Below are positions 38,680 to 47,906 of a DNA stretch of 48,002 nucleotides, piece after piece. The position numbers and the translations under genes were made by a program. The number at the start of each line of letters is the position of its first letter. Within the stretch, counting starts at the first letter, position 1. The DNA comes from Bacillus xiamenensis (lineage in GTDB: Bacteria > Bacillota > Bacilli > Bacillales > Bacillaceae). The stretch is from assembly GCF_000300535.1 (NCBI RefSeq), contig NZ_AMSH01000025.1:1-48002 (forward strand), written 5' to 3'. The notes under the pieces were generated by a model. The model saw only the letters and a list, made by a program, of their open reading frames with translations, did no database searches and was not told where the DNA came from.

Positions 38680-39996
38680 TTGAATCTACTGAAAAAATGG
38701 CTGAATACAGAGCCTTATTTAATTGTCATGCTCATTGTACTAACACCGATTGGCGGAGAGCTGAAATTTTATCCATTTGAGGACAGCTTTCGGGTCAGCT
38801 TTGGAACCGTTGTCTTTTTCTTTATCCTGCTTCAAATGAAAAAATTCCCTTCATGGGCAAGCGGCATGATTGCGGGGGGATCTGTGTTTGCTTTCCGGGT
38901 GCTGCTTGATACAGTCGTGACAGGCCATCTCCCGCTGGAAGAGGCGGTTTCTTTAAGATTTCCTTCCCTGCTCTATTATGTCGTCTATGGCACGCTCTTT
39001 TATTTATTGCAGGTCAGACGGTTTCGTGATAAGCCTTGGTTGATTGGGGCGACGGGCATCATCATGGAACTGTGTGCAAGTGTTGTTGAAATGATTGCAC
39101 TCCGGGGAGCCATTGATGAAATTTTAACAGTGAGAACGCTCTTCCAACTATTTGTATTGGCGATTTTCAGAAGCTTTTTCGTACTGGCTTGTTATACGAT
39201 GATTCGATTATACGAAGAACAGGCAAGAGAGCGTCAGATGAAAAAGGAAAAGGAACATCTGCTGATGCTGCTGTCGAACCTTTATATGGAATCTACATAC
39301 TTTCATAAAACACTGGCACATGCTGAGCACATTACAGCCACATCGTATCAATTGTATCAATCCCTTCATCATGCAAAGGATGCGGAATCATTAGATTTGA
39401 AAAAGCTCGGAAAAACAGCCCTGCAAATTGCAGGAGAGGTGCATGAAATCAAAAAGGATAATCAGCGGATTTTTTCTGCTTTATCAAAACTGATTCATGA
39501 GGAGAATTTTCAGGAGTATGCAAGTCCCGCTCATATTGCTGGGCTTGTCATTCGTATTCATGAAAATTACGCGGAATCACTTAAAAAACACATTGTCTTT
39601 GATTATGATGAAGAAGGACAGCATCCTGCCTATCATGTGTATACGATTCTATCTTTATTAAATAACATTGTTTCCAACGCCGTTGAAGCCATCCCAGTTG
39701 ATGGAGAGGTGTCACTAGCCATTTCAAGGGAAGAAAATCATGTGATCTTTCAAATTAGTGACAACGGACCAGGCATTAAAGAGCGTAACCACCATGTGAT
39801 CTTTAAACCGGGCTTTACTTTAAAATACGATCAGGCTGGAAATCCATCAAGCGGCATCGGTCTTTCCTATGTGAAGGACACAGCGGAGAAGCTGGGCGGA
39901 AGTGTTGAGATGGAGAGTATCCCAAATAAACAAACGATTTTTACGTTAAAGATACCAATTGATCAAGTCAGCAGAAAAGAGGGGAATGGGAGATGA
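38680..39996 (+). CDS. GlnK-like sensor histidine kinase
   Basis: A 438-residue kinase with six or so N-terminal membrane helices, a coiled-coil linker (EEQARERQMKKEKEHLLMLL) and an HATPase domain: N box NNIVSNAVEAI, G1 SDNGPGI, G2 GIGLSYV. The likely phosphoacceptor is the histidine in GEVHEIKKDNQR. It resembles B. subtilis GlnK (YcbA), which with GlnL activates glutamine uptake and use. Start is TTG 38680 behind GGGATGTG. It overlaps the regulator gene by 4 nt. Here it sits beside aspartate/glutamate genes, suggesting a related but different signal. Confidence 0.83.
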   Translation: MNLLKKWLNTEPYLIVMLIVLTPIGGELKFYPFEDSFRVSFGTVVFFFILLQMKKFPSWASGMIAGGSVFAFRVLLDTVVTGHLPLEEAVSLRFPSLLYYVVYGTLFYLLQVRRFRDKPWLIGATGIIMELCASVVEMIALRGAIDEILTVRTLFQLFVLAIFRSFFVLACYTMIRLYEEQARERQMKKEKEHLLMLLSNLYMESTYFHKTLAHAEHITATSYQLYQSLHHAKDAESLDLKKLGKTALQIAGEVHEIKKDNQRIFSALSKLIHEENFQEYASPAHIAGLVIRIHENYAESLKKHIVFDYDEEGQHPAYHVYTILSLLNNIVSNAVEAIPVDGEVSLAISREENHVIFQISDNGPGIKERNHHVIFKPGFTLKYDQAGNPSSGIGLSYVKDTAEKLGGSVEMESIPNKQTIFTLKIPIDQVSRKEGNGR

Positions 39997-40925
39997 GATT
40001 TTTTATTGTCGATGATGATGAAGCCGTTCGTTCATCACTGGCTCAGCTCATTGAAGATGAAGAGCTTGGCGTTGTGGCTGGAGAAGCAGAGGATGGTGCT
40101 GAATTAACAGCCAACTACTTAAATGATTTGCATATTGATATCTTATGTATTGATCTTTTGATGCCAGAAAGGGACGGGCTTGAAACGATCCGAGCGATCA
40201 AGGATGAGTTTCATGGGAAATATTTAATGCTTTCGCAAGTAGAAACAAAGGAATTAATCGGACAGGCATATACGCTTGGCGTCGAGTATTATGTGACAAA
40301 GCCAATCAACCGTGTAGAGGTTTTAAGTGTGCTCCATCTGATGATTGAACGTCTGCATTTAGAGCACTCGATTGAAAATATTCAGCATTCGCTAAAGTCG
40401 GTGATGCAGTTCCAGCAGCGCGGACAGACAAAAACGAAGCAGCGGGGGAAAAGTCTTGCAGAGGCAGGTCAATTCTTGCTGGCGGAGCTTGGAATTGTTG
40501 GCGAGAAGGGGTCTAAGGATTTACTAGATATGATTCTTTTCACAGATCAGTATTTAGCGGTACATGCCGATCAGCACGACTCTTTTCCTTCATTAAAGGT
40601 GATTTTTACTGGCATCACAGAGGAGAAATTAAATGAACCTTTTACATCAGCAGACATCGCAAGAGAAGCCAAAGCAGCGGAACAGCGGGTAAGGCGTGCG
40701 ATCAATCAATCATTGAAACACATCGCATCGCTCGGGCTAACGGATTTTTCGCACCCAACCTTTGAAAACTACGCCTCTAAATTTTTCGATTTCACGATTG
40801 TTCGAAAGAAAATGAGTGAACTGACAAAAGAGACAAGCGGTAGAGAAGAACATACCCGCATCAATGTAAAGAAATTTGTGCAGGTGCTCTATTACGAGGC
40901 CAAACGTATCTTTATGGAAGATTAA
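39993..40925 (+). CDS. GlnL-like response regulator (YcbB domain)
   Basis: A 310-residue response regulator. The receiver domain (1-120) has the acidic pair in VDDDE, the phosphoacceptor aspartate in CIDLLMPERDG and the lysine in VTKPINR. The C-terminal half corresponds to the YcbB-type DNA-binding domain of GlnL, with EKLNEPFTSADIAREAKAAEQRVRRAI as probable helix-turn-helix. It is co-transcribed with the kinase. Likely target: the gltP-aspA promoter 4 kb upstream (inference). Confidence 0.85.
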   Translation: MRFFIVDDDEAVRSSLAQLIEDEELGVVAGEAEDGAELTANYLNDLHIDILCIDLLMPERDGLETIRAIKDEFHGKYLMLSQVETKELIGQAYTLGVEYYVTKPINRVEVLSVLHLMIERLHLEHSIENIQHSLKSVMQFQQRGQTKTKQRGKSLAEAGQFLLAELGIVGEKGSKDLLDMILFTDQYLAVHADQHDSFPSLKVIFTGITEEKLNEPFTSADIAREAKAAEQRVRRAINQSLKHIASLGLTDFSHPTFENYASKFFDFTIVRKKMSELTKETSGREEHTRINVKKFVQVLYYEAKRIFMED

Positions 40926-40964
40926 AACAGACATGCTCTTTATGACGAGGGCATGTCTGTTTTT
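40924..40964. terminator. Terminator after the two-component system
   Basis: AAAACAGACATGC / GCATGTCTGTTTT with a 14-nt loop and T-tracts both ways; it also ends the decayed tetR from the other side. Confidence 0.88.
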
Positions 40965-41515
40965 GTGATGGATTCAAAATGTATCTGCAGCACCGAGCGC
41001 ATAAGCTGAGGCGGGAGACGGTGAGGCTGTAAGATACCGTTCAAAGCAAGCCCGTTGATGACCGCATAAAGTCGTTCAGTCTCTAGTAAAAGATCAAGAT
41101 GATCTAGCAGCAGATCATCGTCTTTCAGCTTCGTTAGACAAAAATGAACGGTTTGGAAAAGCTCGTCATACATTTCCGCATTGAGCGGCTGTAGATCTGG
41201 TTCAGTCAACGATTGAATCGTAAAAGCCTGCCACACCTCCATTTCAAATCTTCGTTCCTCATCAAGCGGACGGACTTGCTCAAGTAACGTGAGGACATTT
41301 TCAGTAGTAGAACCGTTTAATGACAGTCCGGCCATTCGCTCCTTGACTCACTCTTGAATCAAATTCATAGAGAAAAGAAATAATTCCTGCTGTGTGGAAA
41401 AATAATGGCGCATGGAGCCGGCAGAAATGTCAGCTTCAACAGCTATTTTCCATACAGGCGCATTCTCTAATCCATCCTGTTTGATCACTCTCATGGCAGC
41501 TGGCCCAAAAAACAT
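40940..41515 (-). pseudogene. Decayed TetR-family regulator
   Basis: Reading from 41515 downwards, a TetR DNA-binding domain is seen (AAMRVIKQDGLENAPVWKIAVEADISAGSMRHYF, cited in part). An in-frame TGA follows QELFLFSMNLIQE at 41348-41350, and the same frame then continues with VKERMAGLSLNG and a normal TetR_C-like domain to 40940. The N-terminus is also short: the usual 12-15 residues before AAMRVI are missing, and the sequence begins directly behind the terminator of the Mn importer operon. Two lesions make function unlikely. Nearest look-alikes are BetI/PksA-type regulators. Confidence 0.8.
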
Positions 41516-41535
41516 CCGCAAAATATGGCAGGCTG

Positions 41536-41572
41536 AAAAAAGACAGGCGGATTCACTCCACCTGTCTTTTTT
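41536..41572. terminator. Terminator of the Mn importer operon
   Basis: AAAAAAGACAGG / CCTGTCTTTTTT with partial inner pairing (GGA/TCC); T-tracts in both directions. Confidence 0.88.
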
Positions 41573-42509
41573 AGGATGACAATCCTTTGTATATGGTGTC
41601 AATATTCCATTTCATCATTTTATAGTAGCTGTCCCCGTCTTCCCCTTTCTTGCCAATGGAATCAGTGAAGACTTTCCCCTTAATTGGAACCCCGGTTTCC
41701 TCAGAAAGGCTTTCAAGGCTCCGTTTATCTACACTTGTTTCAAGAAAAAGAGCAGGAACTTGATGATCTTTGACAAAATGAATGATGCGTTTCATTTGCC
41801 CAGGTGTTCCTTCGCTTTCTGTATTGATCTCCCAAATGTAGCCGGCCTTCAGTCCATACGCATCTGCAAAATACTTGAATGCCCCCTCACTTGTGACAAG
41901 AAGCTTTTTGTCTTTTGGCAGCTGTTCAAACTTGTCTTTTGCTTCATCATGAAGAGCCTGAAGCTTTTTGATATAGGCTTTAGCATTTTTTTCGTAATCC
42001 TCCTTATGCTCAGGGTCGGCTTGAATGAGCGCATCCCGGGCATTTTGGGCATAAAGGATACCGTTCTCGACATTCAGCCAGGCGTGAGGGTCCTGCTGGC
42101 TTTCCAGTCCTTTTGAGGACAAATGCTTTACTTTGACTCCCTTACTCAGCTCGGCTACAGGTGCATCATCTCCATTCTTACCGCTTGATTCAAGCAGCTT
42201 TTGAAACCAGCCGTTCCCTGTTTCAAGATTTAAGCCATTATAGAGAACAAGGTCTGCATCCGTTGTATGCTGAACATCCTTTGGCAGTGGGTCAAATTCG
42301 TGTGGATCTGTTCCAATTGGTACGATGCTGTGAATAGAGACATGCTGCCTGCCTACTTCCTTGACGATGTCATAAAGAATGGAGTAGGTTGTGACCACTT
42401 TTAATTTGCCATCATCTTTGCCAGCATGATTTTGTTGAGTAGAACATCCTGCGATCACCATAAGAGCAATGAATACTGCGGTCAACCGGATTGCAAATAC
42501 CTTCTTCAT
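41571..42509 (-). CDS. mntA: Mn2+-binding lipoprotein of the ABC importer (MntA/PsaA type)
   Basis: A 312-residue cluster A-I metal-binding protein. The signal peptide ends in the lipobox VIAGC. Metal ligands are visible as the histidine in TDPHEFDP, the histidine in DPHAWLN, the glutamate in INTESEGTP and a C-terminal aspartate in FTDSIG. The short His-poor loop (absent the His-rich loop of ZnuA) and [15 protein letters not shown] favour Mn2+ (or Fe2+) over Zn2+. It is the last gene of a three-gene minus-strand operon. Confidence 0.88.
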   Translation of the reverse strand: MKKVFAIRLTAVFIALMVIAGCSTQQNHAGKDDGKLKVVTTYSILYDIVKEVGRQHVSIHSIVPIGTDPHEFDPLPKDVQHTTDADLVLYNGLNLETGNGWFQKLLESSGKNGDDAPVAELSKGVKVKHLSSKGLESQQDPHAWLNVENGILYAQNARDALIQADPEHKEDYEKNAKAYIKKLQALHDEAKDKFEQLPKDKKLLVTSEGAFKYFADAYGLKAGYIWEINTESEGTPGQMKRIIHFVKDHQVPALFLETSVDKRSLESLSEETGVPIKGKVFTDSIGKKGEDGDSYYKMMKWNIDTIYKGLSS

Positions 42510-42522
42510 ATATGTCCTCCTT

Positions 42523-43395
42523 TTACATAGACGCTTCCTTTTTTAATTGCGTTCGTTTTCGTTTCGATTTTAATGATCTCCACAAAATCCCTTGCTTCGG
42601 TGAAAAGATAAATGCACTGCCGAATAAAATGGTCGCAACTAGCACGATTGAAGCACCAGACGACAAGTTATACGTAAAGCTAAGCCCAAGTCCTGCGACT
42701 GCTGAAACTGCTCCGAAAAAGGCAGATAAATAAATCATGATCCATAGCCGGTCTGTCAGTAGATAGGCGGTGGCTGCCGGCGTAATCAGCATCGCAACAA
42801 CAAGTATAATACCTACGGTTTGCAGGGATGCGACGGTTACAAGGGTCAATAAGGTCATGAGAAAATAATGAATCATTCGATTCGGTAAACCGTAAACAGA
42901 AGAGATCACTGGATCAAATGAACTAATGAGCAGTTCTTTGTAGAAAACAATGACGGCCAGCAAAATAAAAATGCCGATTCCAAGCGTAATCCACATATCA
43001 GATGAGCGAACGGCTAGTACGTTTCCAAACAAGATATGATATAAATCGCTTGAACTTTTCAAAAATGTGATCAAAATGATCCCGATGGAAAAAAAAGCGG
43101 TGAATACGATGCCGATGGCAGAATCATTTTTAATGCGGCTGTTTTGACTGACATATCCGATGCCGATAGCTGTTAATACGCCGGTTAAGACGGCTCCGAA
43201 GAAAAAATTGATCCCCAGCATATAAGAGATGGCGACACCTGGCAGAACGGCGTGTGAAATCGCATCTCCCATCAGTGCCATACCTCGTAAAATGATAAAG
43301 CAGCCAATGACGCCGCAAATGATCCCCACCATGACGGATGTAAATAACGCTTTTTGTAAAAACGCATACTCAAAGAGTCCGGTTAAGAATTCCAT
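42523..43395 (-). CDS. Mn2+ ABC importer permease
   Basis: A 290-residue permease of the ABC-3 family with eight or nine hydrophobic segments; conserved [24 protein letters not shown] is the coupling region and [18 protein letters not shown] is the other family block. It overlaps the ATPase gene by one base (TAATG). Only one permease gene is present, whereas B. subtilis mntABCD has two, so the channel is presumably a homodimer as in PsaABC-type importers. It is followed by mntA after 13 bp. Confidence 0.9.
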   Translation of the reverse strand: MEFLTGLFEYAFLQKALFTSVMVGIICGVIGCFIILRGMALMGDAISHAVLPGVAISYMLGINFFFGAVLTGVLTAIGIGYVSQNSRIKNDSAIGIVFTAFFSIGIILITFLKSSSDLYHILFGNVLAVRSSDMWITLGIGIFILLAVIVFYKELLISSFDPVISSVYGLPNRMIHYFLMTLLTLVTVASLQTVGIILVVAMLITPAATAYLLTDRLWIMIYLSAFFGAVSAVAGLGLSFTYNLSSGASIVLVATILFGSAFIFSPKQGILWRSLKSKRKRTQLKKEASM

Positions 43396-44138
43396 TACAC
43401 GTCTCCTCCTGCTGATTTTAAAAATGGCAACTGCGTTTCATAGGCTTCCAGCATGACCTCTGGACGAAGGATATCGTGTACAGGTCCTGCTTTGATCAGT
43501 TTTTTATTTAATAGAATGAGGTGGCTGAAGTAATCATCCGCCTTACTTAAATCATGGTGGACGACCAGAATGGTTTTCCCTTCATCTCGCAGCTCCTTCA
43601 AAATGCGAATCATCGTTTCTTCACTGGTCATATCAATTCCGACAAAAGGTTCATCTAAACAAAAGAGCTGTGCGTTTTGAGCAAGCGCTCGTGCAAGGAA
43701 GACGCGCTGCTGCTGACCGCCGGATAATTCCCCAATTTGTCTTTTGGCAAAGTCCTGCATTCCGACCTTTTCTAAGCAATGGTACGCATAGGCACGGTCT
43801 TCTTTTTTCGGTCTTTTGACCAATCCGAGCTTTGGGTATGTCCCAAGCAGAACGGTATCTAGCACATGGATTGGAAACGTCCAGTCTAAATCATTTCTCT
43901 GCGGTACATAGGCGATCTGTTTTCTCACTTGTTTAAAGGGCTGTTCAAAAAAGTGAATATCCCCTTGATCTTTTTCAATTAAATCCAAGCAAGCTTTCAA
44001 TAAAGTTGATTTACCGGCACCATTTGGACCAATGATGCCTGTCATCGTTCCTTCCTGTATGGAAAGAGAGACGTTTTCTAGTGCATCCTGTCCGTGGTAT
44101 GAGACATATAGACGGTCGATTGTTAAAGCGTTTGACAT
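43395..44138 (-). CDS. mntB: Mn2+ ABC importer ATPase (MntB type)
   Basis: A 247-residue ATPase with Walker A GPNGAGKS, signature LSGGQQQR, Walker B LFCLDEP and the switch histidine in VVHHDL. First gene of the operon, transcribed to the left from the region that holds a MntR-like palindrome. The start ATG at 44138 is preceded by AAAGGGG. Confidence 0.92.
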   Translation of the reverse strand: MSNALTIDRLYVSYHGQDALENVSLSIQEGTMTGIIGPNGAGKSTLLKACLDLIEKDQGDIHFFEQPFKQVRKQIAYVPQRNDLDWTFPIHVLDTVLLGTYPKLGLVKRPKKEDRAYAYHCLEKVGMQDFAKRQIGELSGGQQQRVFLARALAQNAQLFCLDEPFVGIDMTSEETMIRILKELRDEGKTILVVHHDLSKADDYFSHLILLNKKLIKAGPVHDILRPEVMLEAYETQLPFLKSAGGDV

Positions 44139-44239
44139 CTCTTGAGACCCCTTTCAATCATCAATTGCGTTTCCTAAAGATATATGCGTTCATTTAATAA
44201 TTTTGACTAAAGGATGAAATGATTCTCTAATGCTAATTT

Positions 44240-44255
44240 GTTTCCTTAGGGAAAC
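44240..44255. promoter_or_regulatory. MntR-like operator upstream of the Mn importer
   Basis: GTTTCCTTAGGGAAAC is a near-perfect inverted repeat of the DtxR/MntR type, about 100 bp upstream of mntB. A related half-site (GTTTCCTAAAG) lies at 44169-44179. Repression by MntR-Mn2+ would match the function of the operon. Confidence 0.65.
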
Positions 44256-44315
44256 TTTTATTTTATTCTAAGCGTATGTTCTTCTTTTGTAAAGAGAAAT
44301 GCTGGAATTCCTCAT

Positions 44316-44329
44316 CAAACGATCGTTTG
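44316..44329. promoter_or_regulatory. Orphan 14-bp palindrome in the mntB-cadA gap
   Basis: CAAACGATCGTTTG is perfectly palindromic, in the style of TetR-family operators. It is followed by AGGAGC...GGGG and an ATG (44354) that stops after five codons (ATG AGC ATG GTT TAT TGA), as if a gene start had been left behind. Confidence 0.5.
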
Positions 44330-44425
44330 TATGTTATGCAAGGAGCAGGGGACATGAGCATGGTTTATTGAAAATCTCAGTGACATCATTGGACACAAAA
44401 AAACACTTCATTTGCTCATAAACGA

Positions 44426-44455
44426 TTGACAGTTTATAAGAACTCCTCATATAAT
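44426..44455 (+). promoter_or_regulatory. Promoter of cadA
   Basis: TTGACA and TATAAT, both perfect, 18 bp apart. Confidence 0.85.
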
Positions 44456-44467
44456 AAGGGTAATTCA

Positions 44468-44491
44468 ATATATGAATATGTGCTCATATAT
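44468..44491. promoter_or_regulatory. CzrA/ArsR-type operator of cadA
   Basis: ATATATGA-N8-TCATATAT is an inverted repeat just downstream of the -10 box, of the kind bound by the metal-sensing ArsR/SmtB repressors such as CzrA. Repression would be relieved by Zn2+ or Cd2+ (known for CzrA). No such regulator gene lies in the window. Confidence 0.72.
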
Positions 44492-44559
44492 AATATTTAC
44501 AGCAGCTGATAGGTTTGATTGAATCAGGGAACGCTACTTATATAGAAAAAGGTGAGAAC

Positions 44560-46659
44560 ATGAAAAAGATGAAGGATGAATACGTGTTAAGCGGTCTTGA
44601 TTGCGGAAACTGTGCACGTAAAATTGAAACAGGCGTCAGCAAAATTGCTGGAGTTGAAGCCTGCTCCATTAATTTTGCGACCGGTACATTAACTGTGACA
44701 CATGCTGATGCACAAGAAACGATGTCAAAGCGTATTGAAAAAACCGTTCAGTCCATTGAACCTCATGTGAGTGTATCACCAAAAGAAGAAGGACATCACC
44801 ACGATCACGATCATGGGACAAAAAATTTGAAAACGATTGTACTGAAATTAATCGGCGGTGCAGTCATTGGAACAGCAGCTTATTTTATACCTGACAATGG
44901 CTTACTGAAGTTCATCATGTTTTTCGCCGCATATTTACTCGTTGGCGGAGATGTTGTCTTGAAAGCACTGAAAAATATAGTGCGAGGCCAAGTATTTGAT
45001 GAGAACTTCTTAATGACCATAGCGACAGCTGGTGCTTTTGTGATTCAGCAGTATCCTGAGGCACTGGCAGTCATGCTGTTTTACCAAATTGGAGAGCTTT
45101 TTCAAGGAGCGGCAGTCAATCGTTCAAGACGGTCGATTAGTGAATTAATGAATATCCGTCCTGAATACGCGAATCTCAAAGTAGGACACGAAACGAAAAA
45201 AGTAAAGCCGGAAGAAGTGAAAGCTGGTGACCGCATTGTCGTGAAACCAGGTGAAAAAATTCCTTTGGATGGACGTGTGATAGATGGCTATTCTCTTGTC
45301 GATACCTCTGCACTAACTGGGGAGTCTGTTCCAAGAGATGTGGAAGCGGGAAAAGAAGTGCTGGCTGGATTTGTGAATCAAAACGGCATTCTTGAAATTG
45401 AAGTGCAAAAAGAGCTAAGCGAATCGGCTGTTACGAAGATCTTGGATTTGGTCGAGAATGCAAGCAGCCGAAAAGCACAAACAGAAAACTTTATCACAAA
45501 GTTTGCAAAATATTATACACCTGCTGTTGTCGTGCTTGCCTTATTGCTTGCCTTTATGCCGCCGCTTTTCATTCCATCAGCTCAATTGTCTGAATGGGTG
45601 TACCGGGCGCTTGTCTTTCTCGTCATTTCTTGTCCTTGTGCACTCGTTGTCTCCATTCCATTAGGTTTCTTTGGAGGAATTGGTGCAGCATCTAAACGAG
45701 GCATTCTCGTGAAAGGCAGTAACTATTTAGAAGCCCTGAACTCTGTGCGCTATGCTGTGTTTGATAAAACAGGCACGCTCACAAAAGGGAACTTTACAGT
45801 CACTCATATCACAGCCGCTCATGAGAAATGGTCAGAAGAGGAATTGCTTTCTTTTGCGGCTTTAGCAGAAGCGCATTCCTCGCACCCGATTGCAGAATCG
45901 ATTAAAGCCGCTTACGGATCAGCGCTCGATGAGAGCCAAATCGAAGCCTATGAAGATATTGCGGGACATGGAATTAAAGCGACAATACGCGGTGCAAATG
46001 TTTTAGCGGGAAACCATCGCCTCATGGAACGAGAAGGCATTGCTTTTGAAAAAGAAAAACGAAGCGGAACGGTTGTGTATTTGGCAATAGACGGTGAGTT
46101 TGCGGGATCTATCTTGATTGTTGATGAATTAAAAGATGATGCAAAGGAAGCAGTATCTGCTTTAAAAGCTTCTGGCATTCAAACTGTGATGCTTACAGGG
46201 GATGCCAAGCAAGTAGGGACTGCCGTAGCGCAGCAAATCGGTATTGACGAAGTTCACACTGAATTATTGCCGCAGGATAAAGTGACGAAAATAGAGGAAA
46301 TGTATCAGAAAAAAGCACCTCAAGAAAAATTATTATTTGTTGGGGACGGCATTAATGATACGCCAGTATTAGCAAGAGCGGATATCGGCATTGCGATGGG
46401 GGGACTTGGTTCAGATGCAGCTGTAGAAGCGGCTGATATTGTAATTATGACGGATCAGCCATCAAAGGTAGCGGAAGCCATTACTGTCGCTAAAAGAACG
46501 AGAGCCATCGTATGGCAGAATATTGCATTTGCTCTTGGGGTGAAAGCCGTTTTCCTCTTACTTGGTGCATTCGGTATTGCCACCATGTGGGAAGCAGTCT
46601 TTTCAGATGTCGGTGTCACCGTACTGGCTGTTTTAAATGCGATGAGGGTCATGAAATAA
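44560..46659 (+). CDS. cadA: Cd2+/Zn2+/Co2+-exporting P1B-type ATPase CadA
   Basis: A 699-residue efflux pump with one N-terminal HMA domain (GLDCGNCARKIE), then a His/Asp-rich linker (HHHDHDHG). The membrane metal motif is SCPCALVVSIP, phosphorylation is at DKTGTLTKG, and a C-terminal helix contains SDVGVTVLAVLNAMR with the aspartate typical of Zn/Cd pumps (P1B-2). The ATG at 44560 is preferred since AAAAAGGTGAG precedes it; an upstream TTG adds 15 unconserved residues. It equals B. subtilis CadA (YvgW), and the following bdbDC order is conserved. Confidence 0.94.
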   Translation: MKKMKDEYVLSGLDCGNCARKIETGVSKIAGVEACSINFATGTLTVTHADAQETMSKRIEKTVQSIEPHVSVSPKEEGHHHDHDHGTKNLKTIVLKLIGGAVIGTAAYFIPDNGLLKFIMFFAAYLLVGGDVVLKALKNIVRGQVFDENFLMTIATAGAFVIQQYPEALAVMLFYQIGELFQGAAVNRSRRSISELMNIRPEYANLKVGHETKKVKPEEVKAGDRIVVKPGEKIPLDGRVIDGYSLVDTSALTGESVPRDVEAGKEVLAGFVNQNGILEIEVQKELSESAVTKILDLVENASSRKAQTENFITKFAKYYTPAVVVLALLLAFMPPLFIPSAQLSEWVYRALVFLVISCPCALVVSIPLGFFGGIGAASKRGILVKGSNYLEALNSVRYAVFDKTGTLTKGNFTVTHITAAHEKWSEEELLSFAALAEAHSSHPIAESIKAAYGSALDESQIEAYEDIAGHGIKATIRGANVLAGNHRLMEREGIAFEKEKRSGTVVYLAIDGEFAGSILIVDELKDDAKEAVSALKASGIQTVMLTGDAKQVGTAVAQQIGIDEVHTELLPQDKVTKIEEMYQKKAPQEKLLFVGDGINDTPVLARADIGIAMGGLGSDAAVEAADIVIMTDQPSKVAEAITVAKRTRAIVWQNIAFALGVKAVFLLLGAFGIATMWEAVFSDVGVTVLAVLNAMRVMK

Positions 46660-46728
46660 AATTGTTAGGAAAAATTCATGAATAGCGTCTTTCATAATGA
46701 ACCCCCTCTTGTTAAAATAGAAGAAGTT

Positions 46729-46763
46729 GGATAATGGCATTTTCCTGAGCTATTATCCTTTTT
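46729..46763 (+). terminator. Terminator between cadA and bdbD
   Basis: GGATAAT / ATTATCC with inner GC pairing is followed by TTTTT, 70 bp after the cadA stop. Confidence 0.75.
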
Positions 46764-46802
46764 CTTTTGTGAAGGAATGAAAAAGATAAGGTAGGTGCTT
46801 TT

Positions 46803-47492
46803 GTGAGTAAAAAAAATAATCAATCTTCATCCATCAAGTTTGCTGTTATTCTAACCATCATTGCAGCTCTTCTCATCGGTATTTTCGTTGTTATTGGCGG
46901 CAACAACAACAGCCAAGAAGCACAAACAGTCGACAGTAAGCCGTCTATTAAAGGACAGCCTGTCATGGGAGATAAAAAGGCAAAAGTGCAAATTGTCGAG
47001 TTTGGGGACTACAAATGTCCATCATGTAAATTATTTGAAACAGACATTTTCCCAAAACTGAAAGCAGACTACATAGATAAAGGCGATGTAACCTTCTCAT
47101 TTATTAACTTACCACTCCCTGTTCATGGAGACGGTGCAGTGTTAGCAGCACTTGCTTCTGAAGAAGTGTGGAATGAAGACCCGAAAAATTTCTGGGCATT
47201 TCATGAGGCTGTCTACAAAGCACAACCAGATAGTGAAGCGGAATGGGTAACACCCGCAAAACTCATTCAATTGGCGAAAAAGACAACCAAAATTGATACG
47301 GACAAGCTGAAAGACAATTTATCGAAGAAAACGTATCAACCTCAGCTGAGCACAGACAATGAGCTGGTGAATCAATACAAAGTAAATGCAACACCAACCA
47401 TTTACATTAACAATAAACAAGTTCAAAACTTTTATGACTATGATGAAATCAAGGAATTAATAGATCAAGAGCTTAAAGGGAAAAAGTCATGA
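46803..47492 (+). CDS. bdbD: Thiol-disulfide oxidoreductase BdbD
   Basis: A 229-residue membrane-anchored DsbA-like oxidase. The anchor is at residues 11-32; the thioredoxin-fold domain carries the redox motif CPSC (Cys72, Cys75), and a cis-proline in NATPTIYIN. It introduces disulfides into exported proteins such as ComGC and, with BdbC, into secreted bacteriocins (known in B. subtilis). The start is GTG 46803 behind GGTAGGTG. It overlaps bdbC by 4 nt. Confidence 0.95.
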   Translation: MSKKNNQSSSIKFAVILTIIAALLIGIFVVIGGNNNSQEAQTVDSKPSIKGQPVMGDKKAKVQIVEFGDYKCPSCKLFETDIFPKLKADYIDKGDVTFSFINLPLPVHGDGAVLAALASEEVWNEDPKNFWAFHEAVYKAQPDSEAEWVTPAKLIQLAKKTTKIDTDKLKDNLSKKTYQPQLSTDNELVNQYKVNATPTIYINNKQVQNFYDYDEIKELIDQELKGKKS

Positions 47493-47902
47493 AGAATAAG
47501 CTGTTTTACTTATACAGCGCTTGGATCGTCTCTATTGTAGCGACGATGAGCAGCCTGTATTTAAGTGAAGTGAAAAAGTTTATCCCATGTGATTTGTGCT
47601 GGTTTCAGCGCATTTTTATGTATCCGCTCGTCCTTTTACTTGGCATTGCGACTTTCAGGGGCGATGTCAAAGTGAAATATTACGTCCTTCCATTGGCGGT
47701 CATTGGTGCTTGTTTTTCCATCTATCATTATATGGAACAAAAGATACCTGGCTTTGCATCCATCCGCCCTTGTTTGAGCGGGATTCCTTGTTCCTTTGAT
47801 TATCTCAATTGGTTTGGCTTTATCACGATTCCTTTATTAGCACTTATTGCATTTATTCTCATCATCATCAGTATGCTACTTTTAAATGCAAAAGAAGATT
47901 GA
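47489..47902 (+). CDS. bdbC: Disulfide-bond formation membrane protein BdbC
   Basis: A 137-residue DsbB-like quinone reductase with four membrane helices and two cysteine pairs, Cys34/Cys37 (CDLC) and Cys95/Cys101 (CLSGIPC). It re-oxidises BdbD and passes electrons to menaquinone. It starts at an ATGA overlap with bdbD. Confidence 0.95.
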   Translation: MKNKLFYLYSAWIVSIVATMSSLYLSEVKKFIPCDLCWFQRIFMYPLVLLLGIATFRGDVKVKYYVLPLAVIGACFSIYHYMEQKIPGFASIRPCLSGIPCSFDYLNWFGFITIPLLALIAFILIIISMLLLNAKED

Positions 47903-47906
47903 GTGG

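Noticed and set aside
41336-41350. Two separate TetR-like genes instead of one interrupted gene
   Set aside because: The second part continues in the same frame four codons after the TGA and lacks any DNA-binding domain; one gene with a nonsense codon explains both.
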